Assembly (NCBI RefSeq): GCF_001640805.2
Contig: NC_066835.1
Span: 4,919,434-4,983,433 of the forward strand
DNA length: 64,000 bases
Source of the DNA: Lates calcarifer
Taxonomy: Eukaryota > Chordata > Actinopteri > Centropomidae
Reading direction: 5' to 3'
A model generated the notes under the pieces. That model was not told the DNA's origin, made no database searches, and was given only the letters and a program-made list of their open reading frames with translations. Below are positions 1 through 20,120 of the stretch, piece after piece. Numbering within the stretch: the first letter of the stretch is position 1; each line of letters starts with the position of its first letter. The translations under genes were made by a program, and so were the position numbers.

Positions 1-2439
1 TAAAGCAATGAAGTGACGTGTTGCAATGAGCAGGTGCCAGAGGAAGAAAGTATTAGTGAGGAGATGGTGACACGTCATGTCCTATGTTATCATTCAGTGC
101 TGATGCAGGAAATTGTGTGTGCCCTCTATATAACCATGACCTTTTCCCAACTTTATCAGAGTTTTTTTATTGCCTAAACCTAAGCATAGCACAGAAGCCA
201 TACACAGATACTACAGCAAGTGGTTTATAAGAAGTCCAGTTCATTTTTTTTCCATAAAAATCTACAGCTGAGATGGACATGATGAAACTCTCCTGTTTGA
301 ATCATCAGTATAAAAAATTAACAGCTGCATGAAAAAATATCTGCTTCTTTGATGGAAAATCTAAGATGCAAGCCTGTAAATAAAAAGTTAGAGGTTGAAG
401 TTAACTACAACTCCTGAGGTGAATTTTGAAAAAGAACATTGAATCCCCGGGCTTAAAATTCTGTCAGGTGCACCGCTAACAGTGGGATGAAACTGAAAAC
501 ACATCAATTTACTTAAAGATTCTGAATCAAATTTGAATGAACTCATTTTGACATGTAACAACAAAGCACTTTGAATTTGCTACTGCTTTGACTTGCTCAT
601 TTCACCGACTTCTTCTTTAAGAACCATATTTTGCCAAACAAGTTGAAAAAATGAGACCTTTTTCAAACAATATGTGGAAGTAAACAAAGCCCTGGCCTTT
701 TTTCTGTCATTGTCGCCAGTTTTCTAACAATCACTCATCAAGACTTAGACAGAAAACTATTAACAGAGATTAATACATCTAACATTAACAGAGATTAGAA
801 AATTAAAAAAAAAAAAAAAAACAGTGTGCAGTCTTACTAGCCTAGTTTGCCATATCCATATCCACATCTGTGTCTGCAGATAACCAAAGTGCTTTATCAG
901 TTACCAGGCAGGCTGTGATTAATCCCAGTGTCAGAGACTTGCAACCATATCTATCCTTTGCCACTTCTTCAGGCCTCAACAACAGACCCTCTCTGTAACA
1001 GTGATCTGACAATCTGTGTGGTCAGACCCAACCTCGCTACACCAAGGTTGCATCTTCACTAAATTCCAACTGAGTACATTAAGGCACAATTATGTATATT
1101 TAGGGAAGCCACCTTGAAGTAACACCTCATTCCTGACTTTTTAGTTGAATCTGTATCAAGGGAAGTCTGCCATTTGAATTAGTTTAGCATTATTTGACCT
1201 TGCAGACTTTGTGAGAGTGCTCAGGTTATACGCAAACCATTTTGGTCCATGCTTCGCCAAACCATATGGCTGTAAATGATCAAAGATCCTATAGTTGACT
1301 TTGGGATTTCTCCAGAGGAAAGCAGCTCTGCATTTGGGAGGAATTCACATTAAAAAGTCTCCAGCAGAACCTAATTGCTCCCCAGCTCCCCTCATTTCTT
1401 TAAGATGGAACTGCTGCCATGCTGTGGGTGGGTATGTGTGTGTGCAAAAAAAAAAAAAAAAGAAAAAGAAAAAAAAAGAAAGAGGGAGAGCTGAGGAATA
1501 TTGGCCCTATGGTATGGTGGATATTACATCCCTTAATAAAAGGCTGATGCCACAGGCACACTGGGCTGGGCAGAAAAAATGGAAAAAGAGGAAAGAGGGG
1601 GAAATATTCTTCACTTTAAAGATGACTTTGTCTGCTATCATCTAGAAGATAGACCTGCCTAAAAAAAATAATTAAATAAAAGCTGATGACAACATCAGAT
1701 ATCGAACTAAAGTCTTTGATGGTAAAATGATGAATTAATTGATTTTGGAACAAACTAGTACAAAGATAAGACAGAGAGTCTCTAATAAAAAGGAATGCTG
1801 TTATTTATCCCACCAAGGGGCAACTAAAAGATAATTTTCATCTTCAGAGTCATAACAGGGACTGGCAATTTGAGATAATTAATCCAATAATCTTGCAAAC
1901 GAAATAATGCTGGCCCTTATTTATTGCAGACTTTGGACTTTGGAGAGTAGTGATGTTTTCTTCTGCATTGACATAACCATTGTTCCAAACCAGGGCACAA
2001 GAACATCTGAGGAAAATGTTTTCATCTGGGGATGAGTCATTTGATTTTGGAGGAACACAAAATCACTTCAGTGTGCGGATTGCAGGAGTTTGATCAGTTT
2101 TTCAAATCAAATGGCTCACGTCAGTGTTTCTCTCTTAACAAAAAAAAAGCCTGTGCAGGTGTTTTGCAGAGAGCCAGTTAAGATGAAAAATTACAGGAAA
2201 TGTTGAAAGGAAGTTATATTTAAGGTATGAACCTTAGGGAGGTTGTATCTCTGCAAAAAGCCAGAGTAAAATGATCAAAGCATGTTTGATTATCTTACAT
2301 TGGCATGTGTGGTTATAATTGTCTCTGCAAGGAGTACAAACAAAAAAACATCAGTCAGTCATCAAACAAGATTAATATTCGTTATGATTCATATATGCTA
2401 CTGTGCATATTGTCGAGTTAAAGGCTACTAGGTAACTCA

Positions 2440-2580
2440 CATCCTCAGATCTTTAGTGCTAATTTGCATATGTTAGCATAATTACACACTGCACCAAGGT
2501 GGTGAACATGGTGAACATACCTGTCAAACAACAGCATGTTAGCATTGTCGTTGTGAGTATGTTCACATGTTGACATTACC
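2440..2580. repeat. Degenerate teleost interspersed repeat (GTTAGCAT family)
   Basis: The order of words TTAGTGCTAATTTGCATATG, GGTGAACATGGTGAACATAC, AACAGCATGTTAGCATTGTC and GTGAGTATGTTCACATGTTG matches a very common percomorph repeat I recognise. A related copy lies at 63650-63775. Confidence 0.6.
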
Positions 2581-3301
2581 ACTTTCTTCCTTTCTTTGTC
2601 TTTGCGCTGTTGTTTTTTTAATGTTTTTGCAGACGAGGGAGCTCGCTTTCTTCTTGCATGGATGTAGCCATTTTGATTTGATGTGTAGTGTCCAGAATAT
2701 GTAGACGATCATCTAGTGTGCATATGGAACGTGTCCTCCAAGCGGACTGTTTCTTCAGACTCAAGTCAAGTCAAAGCAGTTGCTTTATCTTTAGTCATGA
2801 TACATATGACACAAACAGGAGACAGTACACAGTAGTTTGCATTACAAAGTAATCTACCAGGAGTGAGTGAGAGGGCTAAAGCTAGCCTGAACCCAGCCTT
2901 AGTCTTGTTTTGCCTGTTTTCTCTCAAAAAGGCTGAGCTTGCAGTATGTTTATTAACCTTACAACAGTAACTACAATACTTAGCTAAAAATATATTATCA
3001 TATTTTCAGTGTTTAAAACCCTGACAGTCAGACCAGCATGTGTGAAGAGACATATCTTGCTCTTAAACTAATCTGTTTTTCCTCATAACTGATATGCAAA
3101 AGTCAGAACTTGAGTTTTACATCTCTGAAAAGCTCACTCACACATTATGGCAGACACCCCATAATTATTAGGTAATTAGATTTTTGATAAACGATTGCAA
3201 ACATCTGAAATGTGATAGAAGAATGTTGTGCTTGCTGTAATCAAAATCCATTGTCAAGAATGTAATGAGGCAGAACTGCAGGTAACAAATGCTTGCATGA
3301 T

Positions 3302-3326
3302 ACACACACACACACACGCACACACA
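3302..3326. repeat. CA microsatellite
   Basis: CA dinucleotide run with one CG interruption. Confidence 0.9.
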
Positions 3327-4117
3327 AGCATGCTGCAGATAAAAGAAAAAAACACACCAATGAGGATCCTGTGTGTTGAGCCTGCCAAGTGCTCACCCAT
3401 AATTAGGTAGTGATGTAGTGGCTTTTGTTCTCTCTGATTAATTATCAGCAGCTTTCAGAGTATATGGAAACAGCCAATTAACTTTATCCAGGTTCTCATT
3501 CAATTACTCAGATGCTACATGTGAAAGGTCAACAGAGGTTGGGCTTGGTTTGGTAGGAATCAAAAGTATAGAGGAAGAAAGGCACATTTCAGGCCTGTGA
3601 AAGGGCATGGAGGCAATTTGCTAATCCACTTAACTCGCCGTGCTGTTTTTCCCATTTTCCACTCAATCTGCCTGTTACATCGATAATAGATCGCTTGAAA
3701 AACAAGCAGAGGCAGCGCGGCGTTTTGCACAGTACAGGAATACATCCAGTTAAGTGACACCTTGTCAAAGAAAATCCAGCCCTTGTTTTTTGCAGCTAAC
3801 TTAAAAGCCATTTGTCCGCCTTGAACTAAATTGTTTTCCGCGGCCATCAATTCCGCACGTCCAACACTTTTGAAAACAACAATTAATACTGCAGAGAAAA
3901 GCAAGCACGCCGAGTGAAAAGACTTTTAATTTTATTCAGTTAATTTTGTGTCCTGTCAGAAACTATTACGCTGCAGAAACCTCTGATTGACTGGAGGAGA
4001 GACTCTTCGGTTTCAGCTGCTGAGTTAATTAGATAGATTTACTGGAGGAAGGTGATTGTGGCAGACCAAGACGATCAGACCGCTGTCAGGGTCAGTGGTG
4101 GTGTTATTTATGGAGAA

Positions 4118-4140
4118 GTGTGTGTGTGTGTGTGTGTGTG
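4118..4140. repeat. GT microsatellite
   Basis: Uninterrupted GT run of about 11 units. Confidence 0.9.
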
Positions 4141-5479
4141 CTCTCAGATGTCTGTGAGTGTGTGTGGCCGCATAGTGCACCGGGCTCCTTCATTACCTAC
4201 TCTCTCCAATCACGGGGCGGATTTGTTGCCGCTTGCAGAGAGGCTGTGATAGCCCTGTGGTGAGGTAGTTCAGTGATCCAGCACATCCACAACCATGAGT
4301 GTCACCTTTATGGTCACTCCTGTCCTTTTCCTTACATCAAAACCAGTCATTGTGGGAACGCAAAGTCCACAAGAGCAAACGTCACACAGTTTTAATTAAA
4401 GTATCCCAGCAGGAGTTGAAGCTGAATAATTTAGGGACTATTTTTATTTCTGTGTTACATTTTCTGCAGAGGAAGCATGACAAGAAGTTGAGTTGAGGGA
4501 GCTGGTATTTCAGGGATTATACACGGCAGCAGAGCCCTAATGTTAATCTGAAAGAGCTGAATGGGTTGTATTGTAAATAGAAAAGGAATAGACATGGTGG
4601 AACATCCCTTGATAATCATGGACTTTAAAGCACTTTGCAGCCGTGTGTGTTACTTATAGAGGGCCCAAAAATAAAGATACAGACGCCCTCCTCTTACCAA
4701 TGGTGACCTACATCGCAGGTAAATAAAAGCACTTTGAGTTAATAGGCCTTATTGAGCCGGTTCGATTGGGGCTGGAATTGGCTTGTACGGTGCAGAGAAT
4801 GCAGAGGAAGTCCTCCCAAGCCACGTGTTCATCAATTACAGCGTGTGTACAATAATTGTGCCATATTGATCCCTTGGTTCATCTACTCCACTGGCATCCC
4901 TAAGTGTTTTCTGATGCAAGACTGTCTCTCCTCCCCTCTCTCAGTGTCTAAGTCTCTCTCACTCTCTTTGGCATTAGACGGTCGCATTACATGCTGCCAC
5001 CTCAGCCCACACTGTGACATTGCTGTGCCATTTCACAGGGTAATTCGTTTCGGTTGATGAACCATCCAGCAGCCAAACATGGCACAATGACTCAGATGCA
5101 CAGGAGGGTGGGTGAAGGTAGGAATTTTGGGCCCCCAAAGAGTATTGGTTGGGGTCTGTGTTATTGATACACAAATCCAATAACTGGGTGTATTGGCACT
5201 TATACTGCTCCGTGGAACAGGAATTAGCTATGACTCGACCTCAACATTACACTCTTTGTCAGTGTCTTTATAAAATTCTGTGATCCTGCTGTTCAGTCAT
5301 GCCAGGCTGCAGACTCAGTTTAAATGCACTGGTATTTGGTATGTGTAGGAACCCTGGACGGCATAGAAGAACACAGGTGTCAAACTATCAAACCACAGGC
5401 GTAATGTGACTAACTGTATTTCCAAAACACAATAGGGATTTTACTGTGAAAAACAAAAAGCTGTGCAAGCCCAGCTGAC

Positions 5480-5675
5480 AGGTTACACCATGGACAGACA
5501 ACCATTCATGTTCACATTCACACATGAGGGTAATTTAGCATCTCCAATTTTCTCTCCTTAATTCATGAATTAATTAATGGGAGGGAACTGGAACACAGGC
5601 AAGCACAGAGAAAGACCCCAGCCAGTCGGCAGGTTCCAACCCTAGAAATTTCTTGCTGTGTCGCCCAATTGATTC
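5480..5675 (+). repeat. Degenerate teleost repeat (TTCACATTCACAC / AAGACCCCAGCC family)
   Basis: CCATTCATGTTCACATTCAC, then GGTAATTTAGCATCTCCAAT, GGAACTGGAACACAGG, AAAGACCCCAGCCAG, and TTCTTGCTGTGTCGCCC. Word order and content match a widespread vertebrate/teleost interspersed repeat of retroelement origin. This copy is old, with many changes. Confidence 0.65.
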
Positions 5676-8600
5676 CTGTTTTTATTGTCCCATTAGATAC
5701 CAGTTAATGAAATGCTTTATAACAATTTCCATGACACTTTTAGTCCTCCATACAACCCTGAATTGAGGTATTGGAAAAGTTGGATCATTGCATCCCCAGT
5801 GTGTTTACTTGATCTGAGTCCCTACATTCATGACTTATTTTCACAAGGACAATGCTGCACAGGAGACATTTACATGCAGAGGTATTCAGTTCATTCAATA
5901 ACAATATCAATAGCATACTGCAATGGCACTCATGTTCCAAGTAAAAATAATTGAGAAGTGTTAAAAGTGTTAAATATTATCATACATTACACAATTGGAT
6001 TATCACTAAAATCCACACTCACCATAATACAATTGCATATTATTATTAGTACTGATGCTTTCATGTGTAATTAGATTTTTTGCTGTTGTAAGGTGCCGCT
6101 GTGGCGGTGCTAATTTCAACTAATGTTAAGTAGTTTATGACAAATTTATTAGAAAATGATTTTGTATGTATCATCTGTAAGTTAGGGAGCAAAAAACACA
6201 ATATATCCAATTTAGAAAATGGGAACACTCAGGTAAACAATACTTGAGTAAATGTTGTTAATTACATTCCATCTCTGCATTAAGACAAGGCAGTGCCATT
6301 TATATAAAACATTTCATTACAGGAAAACACAATGTGCTTTAAATTAAAAGGCGAGAGGTAAAATGTACAGATAAATGCAGTGAACAAAATACAGATGAGG
6401 TAAGTACTTCACTTTTGGATGTGAAGAGAGAAAGGGACAGATCTGCGTCTCATTTCAACCCTTAACTCAAGTTCAGTAAAGGGTTCAGTAGGTTTAGTTC
6501 ATACAAAGGGTTGATCAAACGGACAAGGAAAAAGTGTTTATACATTTTCCAAATGGCCACATTCAGGGGAGTGGCATGACAAAATGTCTGCCATTGAGAT
6601 ATGATGAATCATAAAGATGGAAATATAGGCTTACACTTTTGGAGAGTCTGTCCTTAGTGTCTGTGCACTGAGAATGAAAAGTGAAGGGAAGTAGTTTTGT
6701 GAAAAATGTGAAAAAAAATTGAGCTTTTTGTCTCCTCCACACACCTGGTCAATCTCTATGTGAAGAGGCCTTATCAGATTGCCAGTTTCAGAAATTGTCA
6801 GATGCAGCCATCTCTCCAGATTACAATGTCAGACAGGTATGTTTCATGATCTGACAAGCACTCTGATTGAAACAGAGTGATCACTTTAGAAAACCACCAT
6901 ATGATATCCTAAGAGGTCTGACTGGACTGCAGTTTAAGAAGGATTACCAGTTAGAGGGTTAGATGTAAAGTGAGATCCCACACAGCTCTGCTCTTCTCAA
7001 ATGAAAAGTGGTTGCTATATTTGCTCAATGACATTGTGCATGTCATTTTTAGTCCCTGCTTTCAATCCACAGCTTACAGATTTGTCTCACCGGGCCTTTT
7101 ATCCTACGAGGTAAAAATCATACATTAGTATTCAGATGGTTCCCACAAATCTCCCTCTCACACACAGGGAATGATCGAATGATCCACAAGAATACTCGAA
7201 AATCACCTACTCAGCATCTTACATATCGGCCCCGCCACCTGGTAGATGTCAGAAAGCGAGAGGGAGACAGGGAGATGGAGAGAGAGAGAGAGGGGGCCTA
7301 GTCGTCAGATAAAAAAGTAAGGAATGGACAGCGCTGAATGGATTTTCAACACTATATAATGAAGACATATCTCCTCTTTTCCATTCACGCCCCACATGCA
7401 CTGACACACTGCTCTTTCCGCGCACTATCCTCCCCGTGGCGTTATCTCTCTCACCCTTTATTACTCTCGCACAAAGCGTTCAGCACAGAGCCTTGCAGAT
7501 GTTCTCTCTCCCAGAGGCGGCCCAACCACATTCTCACATTTCAGCAAACTAGCCTTATTATCATATTGGGTGTAATTGAATTAAGCAGCAGTTTAAAGTG
7601 GGGATATTTGTGCAATCAAATAAGCACAATCAAAACTGCTTTTGACGCCTCATAATTGGGTTTTTATTCTGCAAACATGCTCCTTGATGTTATTAGCCTC
7701 TTTACGTGGTACATATTATCTTTGTCTAAATGTGCAAAAGGTTTTTTTCTGGTTGTGGTATCTACCTGCTGAGAGTTGAATCCTACTTGATGTTTTATCA
7801 TGGGTAGACTGCTGGGGACATGATGAGAAGCAGGGCGGACAGTTCCCTATGAAGCCCTCTTAGCTGGATAAAGTACAATTTCCAAACAACTGAAAATTAT
7901 CTACAGTCAAAAACGGTATTCAGTATATAGAAATGTACAGATCTATAGATAGGGTTCTTTGAACTGCTTCGATATCTGGTCACCAAAAGAGACTCTGTAG
8001 ATGAAATCCAATTAACATGCTGTATCTTCTTTACAGACTCAACTAAAAAACTAATTTTGATGAAATTGCACTTAATCAACATTTAATTATTGCGCTCATC
8101 ATGCTGCAGCAGCATTGTTAATTTGCTTGTTGAAAATGCTGTACAGTTTCTCAATATTGCTGACTCAGCCTGGATGGGCAATGGCCACTAATGAGGTCAA
8201 CAGGAGAGGTCTTCCTGTTTCTTAATTTGGATCCTTTTTCACTTTAATTTGCTGTGGTTTGAGCCTGGATGGAAAAACAGGGCACTGATTGCTTACTGGG
8301 TTTATTATATTGGCACTGATAGCTGATAGTGAGTGGGAGACTCCAGCTAGAAGCAACCAGTCCATGTGTACTTCAGTTTAAAACCCCCTCAGATATAAGC
8401 CTTGCTTTGCTCTTATGATTCCATTACAGAGCCAGTCTTTACTCTGTGGCATTGACTAATGGATAGCCTTTTGCTGCTCTGCAAAGTGTAGGCTGCTGCA
8501 TGATGTGCTTCAGCAGGCCTAGAAATGAGAAAGGTAAAGAACTCACAAAGGAGACCCTGTGAAACCAGACACGATGAATTCCAGCTACAGCCCTGCAGAC

Positions 8601-9421
8601 TGGATCTGAGAGCATTTGAATGCTGCCTCTGTAGCACAAATTGGTGCTGTGTGTTTGTGTTATTTGATAGTGGAGAACTACTATCCAGCAAGTACTGTCT
8701 TCTGATTCATCTCTGCACCAGCACACCTGCTAAAGGCTGTGAATTCTCAGCCCTTGTGGCTCGGCTGAGTGAAGCTCAATCCAGAGCCTGTGGCTACTCT
8801 GTCAGGGCATGGATCTATGAACAATATTTATTCTTGTCTGCTAAGAAATTGTAATCATGGGAAAGTTTTTCAGTTGTGCTACAGTTGACTTGACCTCCCA
8901 CGCTCTCTCTAATCAGGGGGAAAGAGCCAGCCTGACAGCAGCGAATGCCCCATTACTTCCATTTTATTTGTACAACATTGCCCCCTAAAGTTTTTTTTCT
9001 GGTGTATCTCCCCAGGCCCCCTTGGGGGTCCATGTCAGAGGACAATGCTGTGTCGCAATATAGTGCAGTAATTTACCACTACCTGCTCCCAGCAAATTGA
9101 CCACAGATGCCCCTCACCTGTATTACTCTGTCACATTCAATTTGAGAAAAACACTGGGGATCCTTGGCTGTTCACACACACAGCATTTCAAAACCAGTGG
9201 GAGAAATGCAGATCCAAGACAGAGAGATAACTGGACCATGCCAGAGGGTATGCAGACTGGAGAGAGCGGTGAGTGGTGAGAGACAATGACTTTGGAAGAA
9301 CACTGTAATATAAAATCATATGTCCTTGCACTCCTATAATAACTAGTATTGTACTTAAATAATTGAGCTTTGCAATTTTGACCAGAGTATCCATCTGAGA
9401 ATCAAATAAATCCAGTCTTTA

Positions 9422-9425
<4 letters not shown>

Positions 9426-9472
<47 letters not shown>
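9426..9472. repeat. ATT trinucleotide repeat
   Basis: About 15 perfect ATT units, about 80 bases upstream of the kpna6 promoter region. Confidence 0.95.
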
Positions 9473-9475
<3 letters not shown>

Positions 9476-9549
9476 CAGGCTATATCATTTGTATTGTATG
9501 GGGGATAGATTATATCCTGAAGTGAAGGCATTTAATGTGAGAGAAGTGT

Positions 9550-9724
9550 TTTGTGAGGCTGGTGCGTCCTCTGGTGGCAGGAAGTCGCCGATATATTTTT
9601 GACGTTTCCGTCTCCGACAGACATATTGCTTACAGGAGCAAATTCTGGAAAGCTAGAAGAGGGAAAGGATTTAAAATTGACTCATATCTTCACGACTTGA
9701 TAAACTCAAACTACGTAGGATACG

Positions 9725-9728
<4 letters not shown>
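9550..9728 (+). promoter_or_regulatory. kpna6: kpna6 first exon and promoter-proximal region
   Basis: Exon 1 is mostly 5'UTR. It ends with ATGG followed by the donor GTAAGC at 9729. A CAGGAAGT ETS-type motif lies near 9578. There is no clear TATA box. The transcription start is not determined; somewhere in 9550-9650 is plausible. Confidence 0.5.
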
Positions 9729-17654
<7,926 letters not shown>

Positions 17655-17805
17655 ATCATCACCCCCTCTCCTCTGAAACACACCATTTACCCCCTCATAC
17701 CTCTCTATCTCATGGAGGGCCCATAGATACCTGAGTCATACCTCCAAGCCCTCTTCCCTTATCTGCCACTATCCCCCCACCCCCACCCACCTCTGCTATC
17801 ACCAC

Positions 17806-17831
17806 TCACACACACACACACACACACACAC
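17806..17831. repeat. CA microsatellite in the kpna6 3'UTR
   Basis: About 13 CA units, 150 bases after the stop codon. A poly-C run follows near 17881-17892. Confidence 0.9.
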
Positions 17832-18704
17832 CACCCCGTCCCTTCAAGGAAAACTAAAACTGTCCCGCTCGCCAGCCTAACCCCCCCCCCCCTTCTCTTC
17901 ATACTCCTCAAGCCGTGGACTGACTTCTTGCAGGGTAGACTCATGTTTCCTGACCGATAAGGAAGCGCACCACACATACTCCACACTTAGAAGAGGAAGT
18001 GATCGCCTCATAGCCCAAAGTGTGAGTCTGCCCTGGCTTAAAACGCACACACAGACATCCTCCTGCCATTTGATAGCTCATAGATTCTCTCATTGGCAGT
18101 AACGGTGGCTTGTTGGTTAATATCTTTATATACACTTTCTTTTTTTTTTTTTTTCCAATGGGACATTCCTATTTTCAGGACTACCCGTGCATCCTCAAGT
18201 CTACAGACTGGGGTGCATGAGGTGAAACATGCCCAGCTATTGATGTCAGTTTGACTTAGTGCAATTCAAAAAGTCCTTGTAACATTATCCCTTTTTAGTT
18301 TTATGATTAGTTATTTTTCTCTAACCTTTATTTATCTGCTCCTTTTTAGTGCTTGTGATTTTTTTTCCCCTTTTCTTTAATAGAAAGCACACGGTTTGCT
18401 ACCAAGAGACTGTCTCATGATTAGGCTTAGGGCTCTCTGCATATCTGCTGATGGGTATGGGGGTTCAGAGACACAAATGTCCACCCAAAATCAAGGGCTC
18501 TCTACTGCCCTGAGTCTGATGCCCAAGCTAAGAAGTGTGGGGTTTTTTGTTTTGTTTTGTTTTGTTTTTTGCCCCCATTTATCAACATTTTGGTGTGGGA
18601 TACATTTTGGGGGGAGGGTTGAGGTGCGAAGAAGTGTAAAGATATAGAAAGTAAATGATCTAACCTTAGGAAGGGCTCTGAATGGGATATTGGAAATGGG
18701 ATTG

Positions 18705-18730
18705 TTTTTTTTTTTTTTTTTTTTTTTTTT
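18705..18730. repeat. Poly-T tract in the kpna6 3'UTR
   Basis: Run of 26 T residues, of the kind where sequencing length errors are common. Confidence 0.9.
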
Positions 18731-18862
18731 AGATGATATGTTCAAAAGATCTAAAAAAAAAAATTCAAAGTTTCGAGGGTGGTATAGTTAGAGATCCAAT
18801 GTTCGTTGTGTGCTGTGTTATTAATAACAATACATTTGAATTATGAAGTGATCTAACTATTA

Positions 18863-18868
18863 AATAAA
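18863..18868 (+). terminator. kpna6: Proximal poly(A) signal, kpna6
   Basis: AATAAA about 1.2 kb after the stop codon. It could give a short kpna6 mRNA form. Confidence 0.4.
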
Positions 18869-20088
18869 CAAGGCGTAGCTGGGGATGTTAGGGGGAAGAG
18901 CCAGCAGCAACAGCAGCAAACCAAACTTATTTTTATATTTAAATCAATTCATGGGATCGTAGTGTGTTTAAAGTGAGTGACAGACACGTCATGGAAATTT
19001 CATGTGTTGACGTGTTTTTAGTTTAGATTTTCTGACTCCATTGAAGCCCAGTGTAAACGGGTTGCTGCTCGTTTGCTTGGCCCTGTGCCCCCCCCCCTCC
19101 TCCCCAGTTGTATGTGGTAGGGTTTTTGCATGGTGTTATATTACCCTGCCTACAGTTACTGAGTATCCCTGGCCAAACACAGACAGTTGGCACAGAGAGC
19201 TAGAGAACAGTGTGAACAAACACTGTGAGACATTGCTGTACACTGCTCAGCGTTCCTTGTTAACAGCACTTGCAGTTAAAAAGCAGGAACTGGGCCAAAA
19301 CTAATTGGTTTGGTGGTGTTAACAGTGATAGTGTAGTGACGGTGGTGGTGTTGTGTATAGCGGTAGAGTTGATATATAACCTAAGGCATTCTATATCACT
19401 ATATTTTTGAGGAATAGGAATGACAGCTGATAATGATTTTGCATGGGTCCATTGTGATATGTATAAGTATTGATGTAAATAGCCTATCCTCTGCCTGGCT
19501 AGGACAGTCTACGCTGCTTCTTTGTCCCCTAATGGGTGTAATAACAACAACAACAACAACAACTAGAGTTTGGCTGGGGATATATCTCAGATAAGTGACA
19601 AGCCTAACTGCAACAAAAATTCAAGTATAAGTATATATTTGAATTTTGATGTATTTGCATTATAAATATATATATATATATATTTGCGCACACTTCATGT
19701 ACACTTGCATACAACACCAGCAGACACTGTACACACACCTCACACAGATGAGTGGCTAGTAGCAAGTAAAACAGTTTCCATAGTCTTTGGAGTGAAGAAA
19801 GTAGTTATTCTTTTATTTTATTTTGAAGTTAAGCTTTTCTCCAAAGTGTGAAAAATGGCATTTTGGCTGTTTTTTGTTTCATAGCACTTAGTATATTTTC
19901 TTTATTTATAATTTTTTTTCCCTTGGTTCTATTTTAATTTAGTTTTTGGTTTTAATTGAGACAATGAAAAGAAGTCTCTTGAATTCAGAAGGGATTTGGT
20001 GCACACACAGGCCTTATGGAAACTTTTTTTATTGTTTCTAGCCACATGACTCATGATGGTTTAAATTAGTCCTGTAAACCCTGACCTC

Positions 20089-20120
20089 AGATCAGTGCTG
20101 CTTTTGACAGACACTGATCT
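20089..20120 (+). other. Hairpin in the kpna6 3'UTR
   Basis: AGATCAGTG (20089-20097) pairs perfectly with CACTGATCT (20112-20120) across a 14-base loop. It is a possible RNA stem within the kpna6 3'UTR; no function is known. Confidence 0.4.

Larger units (their letters stand above)
1..9550. other. Gene-poor left flank, no supported gene
   Basis: No open reading frame here looks like a protein I recognise. All are short, and several run through simple repeats. The DNA is AT-rich, with scattered TAAT-type motifs, microsatellites and two recognisable degenerate teleost repeats (2440-2580 and 5480-5675). Parts such as 3400-3520 and 7540-7700 are free of simple repeats and look like possible conserved non-coding DNA, but this is a guess from composition only. 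The next gene to the right, kpna6, starts at about 9.55 kb. Confidence 0.6.

Noticed and set aside
1295..1645. 116-codon open frame in the left flank
   Set aside because: It reads through an A-rich tract that codes for poly-lysine and has no recognisable domain.
2761..2860. AGTCAAGTCA-containing stretch, also seen inverted near 22420
   Set aside because: It may be a shared retroelement tail, but the common part is too short to support a family call.
3560..3904. 114-codon open frame on the minus strand
   Set aside because: It looks loosely like a membrane protein from hydrophobic content, but there is no family motif and no splice structure.
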